64,000 bases of DNA from Lineus longissimus (taxonomy: Eukaryota > Nemertea > Pilidiophora > Heteronemertea > Lineidae): contig NC_088309.1 of the NCBI RefSeq assembly GCF_910592395.1, positions 4,716,501-4,780,500 of the forward strand. Reading direction: 5' to 3'. The position numbers were made by a program, and so were the translations under genes. Position 1 is the stretch's first letter. Each line of letters starts with the position of its first letter. Shown piece after piece: positions 49,993 to 61,900 of the stretch. A model generated the notes under the pieces. That model ran no database searches. It was not told where the DNA came from and saw only the letters and a program-made list of their open reading frames with translations.

Positions 49993-52870
49993 TACTCGAG
50001 AAAATAGATTTCAGTTTTGTAACATTATTTCTCTGTTTTTGAAATCGTAGTTTACACGAACTTGGTTGGTTTTGAAGGTGGCTTTGCGGTGAATGGTTTT
50101 TCACTGAGCATGCCGTGGTTTTGTTTCTACATGTATATAGTGTCATCTACATTTTACATGTATTGAGATTAATTTTAAGTGGATAATGCCTATACGTAAT
50201 ATGAAGAAAACGATAACTTCCTGCATGTTTCTGCACCTGAATATGCATTGCAGATTATCAAAATGGATCGTGAGATATATGATGTCAGAGTCGGGGACCG
50301 AATCTAATGTTGCTTGTACAAAGAGGCCCTCACCGCTAGAAATATACGCTCTAACTCTCATGTTATGATTTCCTGCTTGGGTGCCCAACATTGCTGCATA
50401 AAGGAACCCCTAGTTATGAGAGTCAAACACTCCACTTTATGAACCAAACCACAATAGCTCACGACAATACTGATAAACCTCGCCTTATCTTCTCCACAAT
50501 GAAAATGCCTCTGCGAAACGTGAAGCAATTGCTCTTGAAAATTATAACTATTATCTACAATTCAAGCGGTTGGTCGAAAGACACGATATTTTGTACAAAA
50601 ATACCTGGCTAAGGAACCATACGAGGCAGTCAGCGGTTGGTGCAATCCGCGGCCCCTGTCCCGGTGAAGCCCCTCGAGGCCTATGAATTGAGGAGCCTTA
50701 CCAGATCATGCGCAGGAGGAACTATAGCACGACAAGTGAGGCTGTCTCCCCGCCCCGGCCATGGCCCTGGCTTTTCCCCCCAGGGTAACCAAGCGTCTTC
50801 CTGTCTGCTGCCAACTTTAATTATCTTTGTTAAAAAGGAACAATTTTGAGAGAAAAAAAATGAAGCGATTGTGACGATGATACTGTGATTCGGAGAAAGA
50901 TAACGATGGATAAAAATATTATTTGTTGGTTTTTCTGGAAACGGGTAATTGTGTCCATCTTTCAAATGATTAAATAGCGGTTTGGTAGACTTGCTTTCAA
51001 ATTTTGTGTTATGATACATGAACTTTCATATGCTCATGGCCGTGTGCTCAAACTGGCAGATTAAGTTTCACCACAGTTTCATTTCTTTCGTTGCCCATTG
51101 ATTCTTCGAAGTTTTAATCAAAATAAACTGTTTCTTGGATGGAAATCAAGTTTCTTATTTCGATTTTGAACGATGTGATGTCATCTTACTCTTTCTAGAG
51201 ACAACAATGGCATGATCTTACTCCAGTCCCAAGCAGGTGGCCGCGTATATTCAGTTTGCGCGCATGACGAAACTGGCACCAGTCATTTCCCCAGTCAAAT
51301 TGACTTTGATCTCCAAACTAATGAGAATATTATATCATGGCAAGTCATTGTTTCTGCCCGCCCGGTATTTGTCTTGTTAGGGCATGATCAGTCGTTTGTG
51401 CACGTCGATGGCCGACTTGCCGCCGAAACGCCCTGTCAATTTACCCGTATTCCCAGAGGACCCACCCGCCTCTCGTCAATCGTATCATCCTACCAAGCGG
51501 GGCTCTATGCACACAAAAAGCATTAATTTTCTCAGTGTTTGCGTTGATTTTGCCGGGTAAATTCATCTAATAAGTAGTGATGACATTGAGATTAAATTAG
51601 TCAAGGTCGCTACTGGCTTTTAAGATATTTGTTTGGAATTGTTTGAACGTATGTCCCAAGTGTAATGAGATAATATGGATGGAATGTTGGAGATCTCGAA
51701 AATTCATTTTATGTTTTTCAAAAGCATCAGATCCTTTTGAGTATATACCAAAAACACCTAATTGATGATATATTTTGTGACAGATTTTTAACTTGCATAG
51801 CCTGGTTTGCCTAAGATCTGATATAATGCTGATTCCGACCAGCTGACCATTCATATCGTGCCACAAAACGTCAAATGATTAATAGAAACAGTTACATGCT
51901 AGATCTACATGTATGATGCTCTTTAGTAACACTATTTATGTAGCCAGGAAAGCGGACAGAAACTGTAACAATTCCCTTTATAGAATATGCACAGCTGTTG
52001 TCCTATGAAATTCTTTTTTCACAGGTTCGAACCAAAGGCCAGACTTGATGGCGCTACTTTACAAGTTTCGCCAATAATGTTTAATGTTGTCGTGAAAAAG
52101 AGATTGCGGGCATTCATACGTGGTCAGATGCACATGTGACATGTGTGCACGGAATTGCAGGAACCAAACAAAATTATGACGTCTTGATAATAAAATACAT
52201 ACATGTATGTACGAGGCCGTGACCCAAAGTCTATCCTACATATAATTAAACCGGTTTTGTACAAAAGGCCTGTTTAAATAACCCTTCAACACAGTATATT
52301 CTTCAGGGGCTTGATTCAGAGTTCTTTGACTATCAATTATTTACTGTTGTTATCATCTTACCCCCAGGAGGCCCAATCCCACATGGACTGTGCCATCTCG
52401 AAGCCTTGGCTGTCAAGGATACTCGTGTTTTTAAAAGTCAAGGGTTAGTCTGGCGGGTTGTAAGGGTATGTGGTAATTCTGTATGTTCACGTGACAACTT
52501 TGAGAGTTTTCATTTGATTAGTGTTGTCACAGAAAGATATATTAGATGCAAATTTATCTGTGAAAATACAGTTTCCACAACTCATAAGTGTTGTGTCTGT
52601 CTTTTTCATAGTTTCTCGGGTACACAATCTAGCAAGAACAATGCCTTTGTCACAAACTCCAAAATGGTATAAAAGCGAGAATAATTATTTCCTCCACGGA
52701 TTAGCCAAATACTTTGATCTGCTTTCGTCGCCATGTTTGTCACCCTCCATCCAATTTTAGTCGAACCATTGTCTCGCCATTTCTGTTACTCTCTTTGAAG
52801 TTCTCTACTATGATTTGGACCCTATTACTTGGTAATTTTCTAACCTACTGTTCTGGATGATATGGCTCTA

Positions 52871-52965
52871 ACTTGGCCAGTCACGCCCACCGATAAGGCG
52901 CCGGCTTATAGGTCTGGCTTGTCCCAACGCCCCATGAGCGGCTGGGCCTAACTTGGTGCATCGGT
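52871..52965 (+). other. tRNA-like or SINE-like remnant (tentative)
   Basis: The GC-rich stretch TTGGCCAGTCACG ... GATAAGGCGCCGGCTTATAG resembles the D-arm and anticodon region of a leucine-type tRNA. No convincing B box or full cloverleaf follows; GCATCGGTCC is only a poor match. It may be an old tRNA-derived SINE or chance. Confidence 0.15.
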
Positions 52966-55900
52966 CCGTCTTTTAGGAACCCGCTTTACAAAAGGAGGCC
53001 ACCGAATGTCTTCTTTTTATGGTAAAAACCTCATTGTATTGTTTTAATATGCCTGAAATTATAACATTTGGAGCAGGTTGAGCATTCGCCTCGTCGTTCC
53101 ATTTTGTGAAATTGTAATGTTTGCCAACCACCGGAAATGCAATAATTTTGAAGTTAGCTTTTCTGATTTATCACTTAAAATCTCCACAAATTTTTTATTT
53201 TCAAGTATTGGATAGCTGCTATACAGAAACTGACTTCCTTTGAATAGTAAATGCGCAAGGTCTGACGTACGAAAAACGATTCAACTAACGCAGTCATTAG
53301 ACCACCGGATACGGACACAATCCATGTGAAAAACGGAAGTGATGTCACCGCTTGCTGGTGATACTTCCTGTCTGACCTCACATTTCGCTCCATACCTCCT
53401 CCAAGCTACCATATTGTAGCTAAACCTTGACAATTTTGATCCCTAGGTTATTTGTTTTATCAATATACTTTGTTTTTGTCTTGTAAATGTCAGCGTTAAC
53501 ACGGCCAGTCCATTTGGTCCACTTGCTCTTACAAGTCCTGCCACAGGAAAAGTGCGCATTTGTGATGGATCACAACCCGAGTGGGAAGGCGAGTAATTCA
53601 AATAAAGCTGTGAAGATGATATTCATTGAAACTGGTGGTGAAGAAAAAAAATTCAATTTTTAGTTTTTAATTGCCTTTCTAATATATGGTTTAGGTTGTT
53701 CGTGGGTTTCGCAGCGTATTACAGCATATATGCCTTGCGCGTGGTACGCGGCGTGAATTCTTTGAGTGGAAAAAGACCTCAAAGCTTTCCATTTGTGAAA
53801 ATCCTGCAATACCTTGAACAATTTTATCATTTTTCGGCTCGCCCACTACAAGGTGTGTCACGGGCTTTTACCTGTCGTTACCTTTCCTCTAACACACGGA
53901 TTAGGTCTCAGTATCCAGATAATTTGATTATATTTGCGTTGTAGATCCTAACGGTAGTGTTTGATTTAAGTGACACATGTTAATGCAATTATTTTAGTCT
54001 TGTTATTAGGGGGCAAATGCACACACAATAACAGAGGCAGAAGCGCGATTTTTTTTGCAAATAACGTTAGTTCTAGGATAAGTCCATTTGATACCATCAA
54101 ACACACGTCTGTTATTTTGTCTTTTTCCTCTTTTGATGCATATTTTGCTTTGATGCAAACACAGGAGAGTCCTATATCATTTTTATCACGCATCAGTAAA
54201 AGTCTGAAACGAATCTTCTCGACGATTTTTCAGAGCTGAAGTTTTCTGGTCCAGCTTCATTACAAGAACTAAATTCAGTGTGTCTATAAGTTCGTGACTG
54301 CATTGATATCAGGACGTCATGTACATGTAATCTCATTTTAGAAAAAATGCCACTGTCTGATTGCGATGTTTTTTTTTTTATTGGTACATGTATGTACGGA
54401 ATGAACTCGGGGACACGCATAACACGTAGGGCTACTTGTTTTAAACAGCAGTACATTTTAAGTGATTTCAAATGGTTAATGACTAAAGGGTAAATTTAAT
54501 CACTCTATAATCTCCGACGATTAGAGAGCGTCGTCTAGCAAGAAATCGCGGTTAACCCGTGACCATGTTTATGTTAATGTCCAGCCATTGTTAAATTGCC
54601 GTCTGCGAATTTCATAATGGCGGCGTCTATTGATCCCCTGTAGTTATGACGGGTGAAATAATGATGGAAATGACAAAGTAGTACTTGTCAATATGTGGTT
54701 GCATGAAGACAAATTGCACATGATTATGATGACATCTCGTCCAAGCTGCACTCAAGGCGGCAATTTTTATATACTTATCTCAATTGTATTTTGTGAAATG
54801 TTAACTGGAAGAATATAACCAAACCTCTATTTAACACTTAACAGTGATTTGAACATCAATTTTTCACGTGCGTTTCCAACTTGCAAACCAATTAATTAAT
54901 TCAGAGGGTATCAGATGAAATGAACCCAAAATAGGTCTGATAACAAATGGTGTGTGATCCTTAAAAGTGTGTCATCAATCGGACATAAAAAAGTCCGTGA
55001 CATCTTTATCAGGAAATTATTCGCTACGATTGTTTATCTACAATTGAAATCGGTGATTCCTTGGTGATGCAGAGAATTTCATATCGCGAAAATTGTTTTG
55101 AAGTTCAAAACGACATATGAAATATTCCATTCGTTCGTATCGCATCTGAAGGAAAAGATGATTTCGATAAACGGGGGATGCGCGATTTGTCCTTTGAAAT
55201 GTTTCGGCGTTGTGACCGCCCTGGGCAGGTAACATGGTGCAGCGTCTTCCCCACCCACCTTAGTGGAAGTCCTGGTACGGTATCGCCAGAAAGATTATCG
55301 AAAAACCATATGTTCCTCCGATCCAATGAAACTGATAATTGAAAAAGTTAAAGTGATTGAGAGATGTGTCTCATTTCTATCTCTTGTTGTCGATCTAGTT
55401 TGTCACGGGAAAATTGGTCGACTTGGTGGATCACCTCAATGCCTTTGAAGTTGATATTGGACGGTGGGGTAACCTTCTTTGACCCATGCACGCTAGAAAA
55501 ATTTCAATTTTCTTACAAAATTAAGACGTACGTTTATTGGTGTTTTTCCTTCTTACGCCTTTGATTAGGTGCTGGGTGTGGATCGAGCTGCCTTTGAAGT
55601 CGGGAGATGTATCTGTAATTTGTATCATCGCTGCACAGTTCTGTCTTTGCGGTTATTAGTCCCTCAGATAGAGACACGGGATTTGCCACTAACATAAGTA
55701 AGATTAGGCAAACCGTCCAATGTTCTTACAGGCAATCTGCAATCTTCATCCCCGGAGCTAGATAAGAAGAAATGATATTCATCTTCTATCACAGATAATG
55801 TGGAAATATCGTTTTAGTTGCAGCTTACTTTTATATCAGAACAGCTTAATTCTCGCCGGTATTAGTTTTCTATAGCGGTGCAGCTTTCAATATTAATGTC

Positions 55901-56326
55901 ACCGGGATAAGATCTCATATTTCGTTCATTTTTTTTCTCTTTCATCGTCAGTTATTTTCTTTCTTTCTTGAAAATGTCGTCGTGCGATAAGAGATACTTT
56001 CGCAGTTTATGTATACATGTAGTTATAAATCTCATTGAAATTTTAATTCAGTACCTTATATTAACTATTCCTCTAATTCTTATCATTTGATTAGCAAATT
56101 TTGTATTTCGACAAATTGAAAGCAGTAAACGACTTTGATTTGAACTTCCATGAGAAAACTTCCTTTTGATTTTGTTTGAACAGCCCAACAGACAATTTCG
56201 TTTAAAAAAATTATTTTCACCAATCCAAAAAATTCATTTCCGTCGTATTCTAATATTTAAAATTAAAATCTACATATGAATTTAAAACATAATTCATGAC
56301 GCTCCAGTGTTCTTTTGTGTTTACAG

Positions 56327-56425
56327 CCATCCGACCAATTTAAGAGCTACACTCTTGGCTGCCAGTACCACATGACATGCGAGCGGTGTATGCAAATGAA
56401 GCTCAAGAAGCTCATTTTGCATGAG
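56327..56425 (+). other. Candidate cassette exon in Tbx2/3 intron 2 (99 nt)
   Basis: The acceptor TTTTGTGTTTACAG ends at 56326, and a weaker donor GGTGACAG begins at 56426. The 99-nt interval is exactly 33 codons and is open in phase 0, the phase left by exon 2, reading PSDQFKSYTLGCQYHMTCER then CMQMKLKKLILHE. The other two frames contain stops. If included it would insert a cysteine- and lysine-rich segment into the T-box. PSD also occurs near the start of the human TBX3 exon 2a peptide, but that is only three residues. It could instead be an exon of an unrelated transcript or chance. The stop at 56438-56440 in the read-through frame would truncate the protein if the donor were skipped. Confidence 0.3.
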
Positions 56426-58886
56426 GTGACAGTTTCAAATCAATGAAGATCATTATTCTGACAAAGGCTGCGGCAATTTGCAAGAAATCGAGGCGTATAA
56501 AAATGATCCTTGTAATGTAACGGCGCTTGATACACTAAGCGTGGCTGTTCATATTTTTTGTTTTATTTCACCGCGACCGCGACTATTTCTCGAAAGGTAT
56601 TCGGAAACTGATTGGTGCATGAAACATATGCAAATAATATTTCAAAGATTTGTGATATTTCTAGCCGAAATTATTTGTTTTGGGCCAACACGCATGTGGT
56701 CTTGATGACCATTGGAAGAAACGGAAATCAGCGGGAGCTGTTCACTGTCATGATGTACCGATGTAGAATTCAGAAAGAGGGCTTCCTGCATGGTTGCCTT
56801 TAAAAAGAAAAATTTGGACCTTCCCATCTTGGAAATCACGAAGATGTAGCTATTACTAAAGTATGCGTCATTCCAGTATAATTCCACCTTTTCCCACCTC
56901 CCACTTGGAGATTTGCGTAATAATGCACCGGTGAGAACAATACACCGGGTGGTTCACTGATTGATAAATTACTGAGTATTGATTGAAGCATGCCGATTTC
57001 TGCCCGAGTGATGCCGGATAAAGGAGCAGACGACTGGGATTTTTACCTTCTGCTTCAAACCCTGGTAGCAGGCGATGAATCAGAAAGGAACCTGGCTGCG
57101 CGGCCAAGTCAAGGTGTGTCTTCAGCGTTACCTAAGTGTCTCTTACGTACGTGTGAGCAATTTGGCCAGATCAGAAGTCACAATGTACATCGCACAAACC
57201 TTTGTTTGCAATAAGGTTGCGAACGACGACGCCATTCTCAAAAAATTCTCTCGCAGTTTACTCTAGATGTCGAGCCTTCGAGCAAGAGATTCGATCATTC
57301 GCCTTACCTTTGAAAGTAATCATATCAACATTAGCCACTATCGGTAGGTGTGGCCTCAGTGTCACTTACACCGCATTAACATGTTCGATCGATCGGCTCC
57401 ATCAAGGAAACAATAAAGATGATGAATTTGTAAGCTGGCGTCAGAAGGATGGCCATTTTCTCAGCCTTGTCTCAAGATGAAGTGGTCATGTTGGCGAACG
57501 TTTCAAGTCGTCGATGTACAAGGGTAGCTCCTTCACTATGTCTGCATTTAAAGAGAACATGAAACTTGTCCTCAATGGCCCCCTAATGGTCGATGCAAGA
57601 CTAGCAATTCATTACATCTTGGCGGAACTTTTGGTAGTTAGGGCAACGGCTTCTTGACTTAGGATCGGTCCTCTCCTAAATGTCTGATCTGGAATAGGAA
57701 CCTCGAGTGACTAATGGCACTGTCTCGCTTGATTTTCCCAGGGATCTTGTCGATTTACATCGTTAGAGTGAAGACTTCGTACTATCTGGTGTTGAGTTTC
57801 TACTTGGAAGCTACCGAGGGGTTGCATCTTTCGCTAATGGTGATGTAATGACGTATATACTCTCTGGTCTTGAGGATAACAACTTCTAGTAGTAGCATAT
57901 TGACGAAACATTACACTGATGGTGAAGTACTGAGATACTAAAACTAATCTGCTCAGAAGTCACCCTGGCCAACGCCATTTAGGGAGAGATTTGTTTGCCA
58001 TACCATCATGTGATATTTAGCTAAAATGGCCGACTGTTCAAATTGCGGCGGTTAGCTGTTATTGGTGAACGTGCTAAATGTTATTGACAAATTGCATATC
58101 AATAGAGGAGCAATGACAGCTTCATGCTTGCGTTCCCACCCAGTATCCGTCTACCAGCACCTAATCCATCTACCAGTGGCGAAAAATCGACAATCCATCA
58201 AGTCTGGTGTTCCTTTTATCAACAGATTGGGAATCATTGGAGTATTTGCAGCTTACCGCGACAACTAATCAAATCGAGGAAATTATGCTCTGATTTGTTG
58301 GATGAAAAATTACAGCTGCTAGAATTTGCAATATTGGCAAGTTCAATCTCTCCTGTCATTGTGATGAGCTGATGACATTATTTGAGTATGCTTATGATGT
58401 GGTACAAAATATTTCTTGTGTTCTTATATATAATTAGGATATACCAACGTTATGGTATCGAGTATTCTAAAGTGCTATTTTTTCAACAATGCAATCATAC
58501 TAATGACGTGGTCTTCTTCCCTTCAAAAGAAAATTACGGCGCGACTTTCTCTTCAAAGGCCTTATTTTTCAGAAAGAGTCAGGAGCACCAAAAGACCCTA
58601 TAGAAGGTCCCTGCACCCCTTGAATTGAGTTATTTGATGAAATTGGTAGCTAAATGTTTCAGTGTGGGCTGTTGATCAATCTGACAATCATCTGATTTTT
58701 GATTTTTTCATCATTCTGATACGGTACAACCAGGAAGTTTCGGCAGTCAACATACATGTAACATCTTTGTTGGATTTGAAAACATCTAACCTCGGTGCAT
58801 AGACTTTGAGAATCATCACAATAAATGCGTAGATACATAAAATCATTTGGTATATTTATTTTTGCACCTTTCCCGTTTCTCTGTAG

Positions 58887-58940
58887 GAGATGGTGCAAGG
58901 CTCACTTATGTACGGGACACAGGTTATATCATCGCCAAAA
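58887..58940 (+). CDS. Tbx2/3: Candidate alternative exon 2a of Tbx2/3 (54 nt)
   Basis: A strong pyrimidine tract and acceptor (CCTTTCCCGTTTCTCTGTAG, ending 58886) and a consensus donor GTAAGT (58941-58946) bound a 54-nt segment. In phase 0, matching the end of exon 2, it encodes EMVQGSLMYGTQVISSPK, so inclusion keeps the reading frame. In vertebrates TBX3 has an alternative exon 2a at exactly this point of the T-box, adding 20 residues that end ...WQGNYSFGTQ (from memory). QGSLMYGTQ matches it at Q, G, G, T and Q, with Y for F. A second possible donor, CAG before GTTATATC at 58923, would end the exon at GTQ (36 nt, also in frame), as in the human peptide. Another frame of the segment is also open, so transcript evidence is needed. 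Confidence 0.5.
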
Positions 58941-61900
58941 GTAAGTTTTTACCTCATCTTATGCAGCTTCCACTGGAATAACCTACTTAGTATAGTCTGC
59001 CTTGGTTAGCAATTAGAAAACGCTTGGAAAATGCTTTAGAAATTCAGGATTACTTAGAACTTTACTCTGACAACGTCTGAGTCAAACCTGGGATTTTTTA
59101 ATGCAAGAATGAAATTCAATTGGGAATTTTCAAAAATGGGCCAATTTCATTGTTGATAACAAAGGCTCTTGTTCTTGAGTTTGATGCTTGTGTTTTGATT
59201 GTGTAGATTTGACGATAACTATCGAATGTTTTGGAGAAGTTGCTAACTTGTGACAGACATCCTAATAACAACTCCTGGAAATAAATAACCAACCTCACAA
59301 TATTTTCTGTGTGATATCCACCATAACCTCCACGCTTGCTTTGTAGTATTTTGAAGGATCCTGTGAATCCCCTTTCTTGTGAAATCACATTAACCTGCAT
59401 TACCTTATTTCTAACAACAACACATGCACAACACGTTTTTGAAACACCAAATAACAAATTTGCAAATACCTGTATTGTGTAAAGTTATTTTACAGATTCT
59501 AGATTTGATTTGAAGTAAATCAAAAAGGAAAAGATTAGAAGAAAACCAGAAAAGTGAAAATCCACTCTAGTTGCAGAAAGTATACCTTTCATTGACAGTG
59601 CTAGTTTTTTTTGGTTTTTTTAGATAACTTTTTGTACCAACGCTATTCAGCTCAAGAGACCATCTCACAAAATACTTCTAATACTGACTGGTGCCCGGCT
59701 TGAGTCTCGCCGCCATCCTCGCGAGAGTTGACTCCAGAGCTGTTACAGTCGTCTGCCAAAAGGATTGTAAACACACGGGGGGCCTACTCAAGTCAAATCC
59801 TCTAAAGCCAATGTTATTTTGGCTGCGCCATTAAGGCTTACGATGGTGATACTAAGAAGCCTTCACTACTCATGTCAATTTCCTTGGTAAATAGACAAGA
59901 ATTGTAGGCAGCAGAACTGATGATCCGCTGGGTACAAGTAATTCCTTCAAATTGTCCGGCCATCGGTTGTGTTTTGCTGTTCCCAAATCTTGGTCTTAAT
60001 CAATCATGAATTAAGAACGATAGAATTATTTGATGGCTGTAACCGAATATGCCAACATTTGAATAAGTCGTTGAAAGCGTTCTTTGTAAAGCTAATAAAA
60101 AGTAGCAGAAGAGATGATAACACTGTTCGCAGTCGTCTGCGCTAAGCTATGGTGTCGTCTGCTGACGCCCATGCCTCTGTGGAAGACGTGCGAAAAAGCT
60201 TTGAATATTCAGCTGAACTTTAAGACCGGAGATGAGATTTCGTGACAAGCGCTGGGTGCTCTCCACACTAGGCCAGACCCGGCGGCACCAGGGCGACCAT
60301 TCCTCCCTTGTTCAAGGAAGGACGTGCGATGCCATTTTGAGATAAAAATACGACACACTTGCGTTTGACGTTTTGACAATCTCGGCTCCTCTTAGCCATT
60401 TCACACAGGCTTTGTCATACCATGTATAGTAAATGAGTTCACTGAAAGCTTTAGGGACAAGATTTGTTTCTTTAGTTCTTTAATGGCGTCCGTTTGAATT
60501 TTCTGTGCAAATTTAAATGGCGTCTCCCCCGAGACTAGCGTCATCATGGCCGGTCTCACCGCCTGATTAGTGAATTAGCATTAATTAACGTGATCTAAGT
60601 TGGCTGTCTTTGTGCGGGTGATCAAGACAGAACGTGGTGATGAAGAAAATGATTGAGTTAGCGCTGGTTTCACAGGATTGCAGGCTCCTCGGCAATGGGC
60701 TTGGAGGTGGCGAAGGATCAGGTGACATAAGTTCCCTTTTGACGATCCTTTGAAATAATCAGCCACATTTTCATCAAAACGCCATTTCATAAACAATGGA
60801 ATTTTGGAGTGCAAAATGTGTATGGCATGAATGGTCCAAATTTGTTACATTTGTAAAAAGGATTGATGAAGTTTCTGGATCAGTTGATTTTTTCAAGTGC
60901 ATGTACATGTACAACCGAAATTCTCGAAATAATAGGCATCAAATCAAAATATCAAGCCGTTTTAAAATACATCATGACAACCTTTTCGCACGATGATTGC
61001 CAGCAAACGACATTCTCAGAACTCCCGTTCATGCTCCTTCTTTAGCGAAAATGACTTTCTGTTTCAAGTTTCTAACAGTTCACCTTTACAATTTCAATTT
61101 TCGTGAAGGCGCCCTCAGTTTTCAGTGTTAAAGTTCAATTTTATTCGAGAAGTAACTCTCTTAGCCTTTGTTCATTTCACAAGTGCAATTTTACTCGCCT
61201 ACAAATTTTAAATCCCTCTTTGTTCATAATTTGATATTGTTTTGCTACTTCCGACCCTGAAAGCTTAATAGCTCAGTTAAAGCTCTGAGAGTCCTCCAGG
61301 TTTTGACGTTGTTCCTGTTAAGAGTTGAAACAAAAAGATGTTGATGTATTTTGCGAGTTCTAGCCTCGCGCTGTTATTGCTTCTAGTATTATAATAATCT
61401 GTTTAGTTACGTCTCAGTTGGTTTTCTGAATAATATCGCTTTGTGGATGTTTTTTAAGCGGATGACAAGAGAAGGAAGAGTAAAATTGGCAATAAACGCT
61501 GGAGAAAATTGAATTTAAAAAAGTCACTGCGTAGAATCAATCGTGAAGAATGAATTAAGTCAGAAGCTGAACTGAGATTTTCCCGGGGAATGGATTATAG
61601 TAATCTCCATGAGACAATGCACCGCTCTGCTCTCTTTTGAGACTCTCACCCCTTGACTTGTCAGAACACTCAAAAAACATCAGTCCATCATCGCCTCCGC
61701 TTAAGCTTCTAAAACGTTTTCCGTGTGCACAACACAAACTCTGATATTTTCAAGAAATTTTCGATGTGATATCCATTAACTTTTTCACCAAGATCAAAAT
61801 TGAATTTTTGCGCCTCTCTAATGTCAGTCTAGTTCGAAGGGGGTAAATGATACAAAGACAGAAGTTTGTGACTGCTTCTAATCCGTGCTTGATTTGTCAG

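Noticed and set aside
51199-51526. Acceptor followed by a 109-codon open frame (DNNGMILLQSQAGG...)
   Set aside because: The frame does not match the phase left by exon 2 (phase 0 hits a stop after 22 codons), no donor is evident and no family is recognised.
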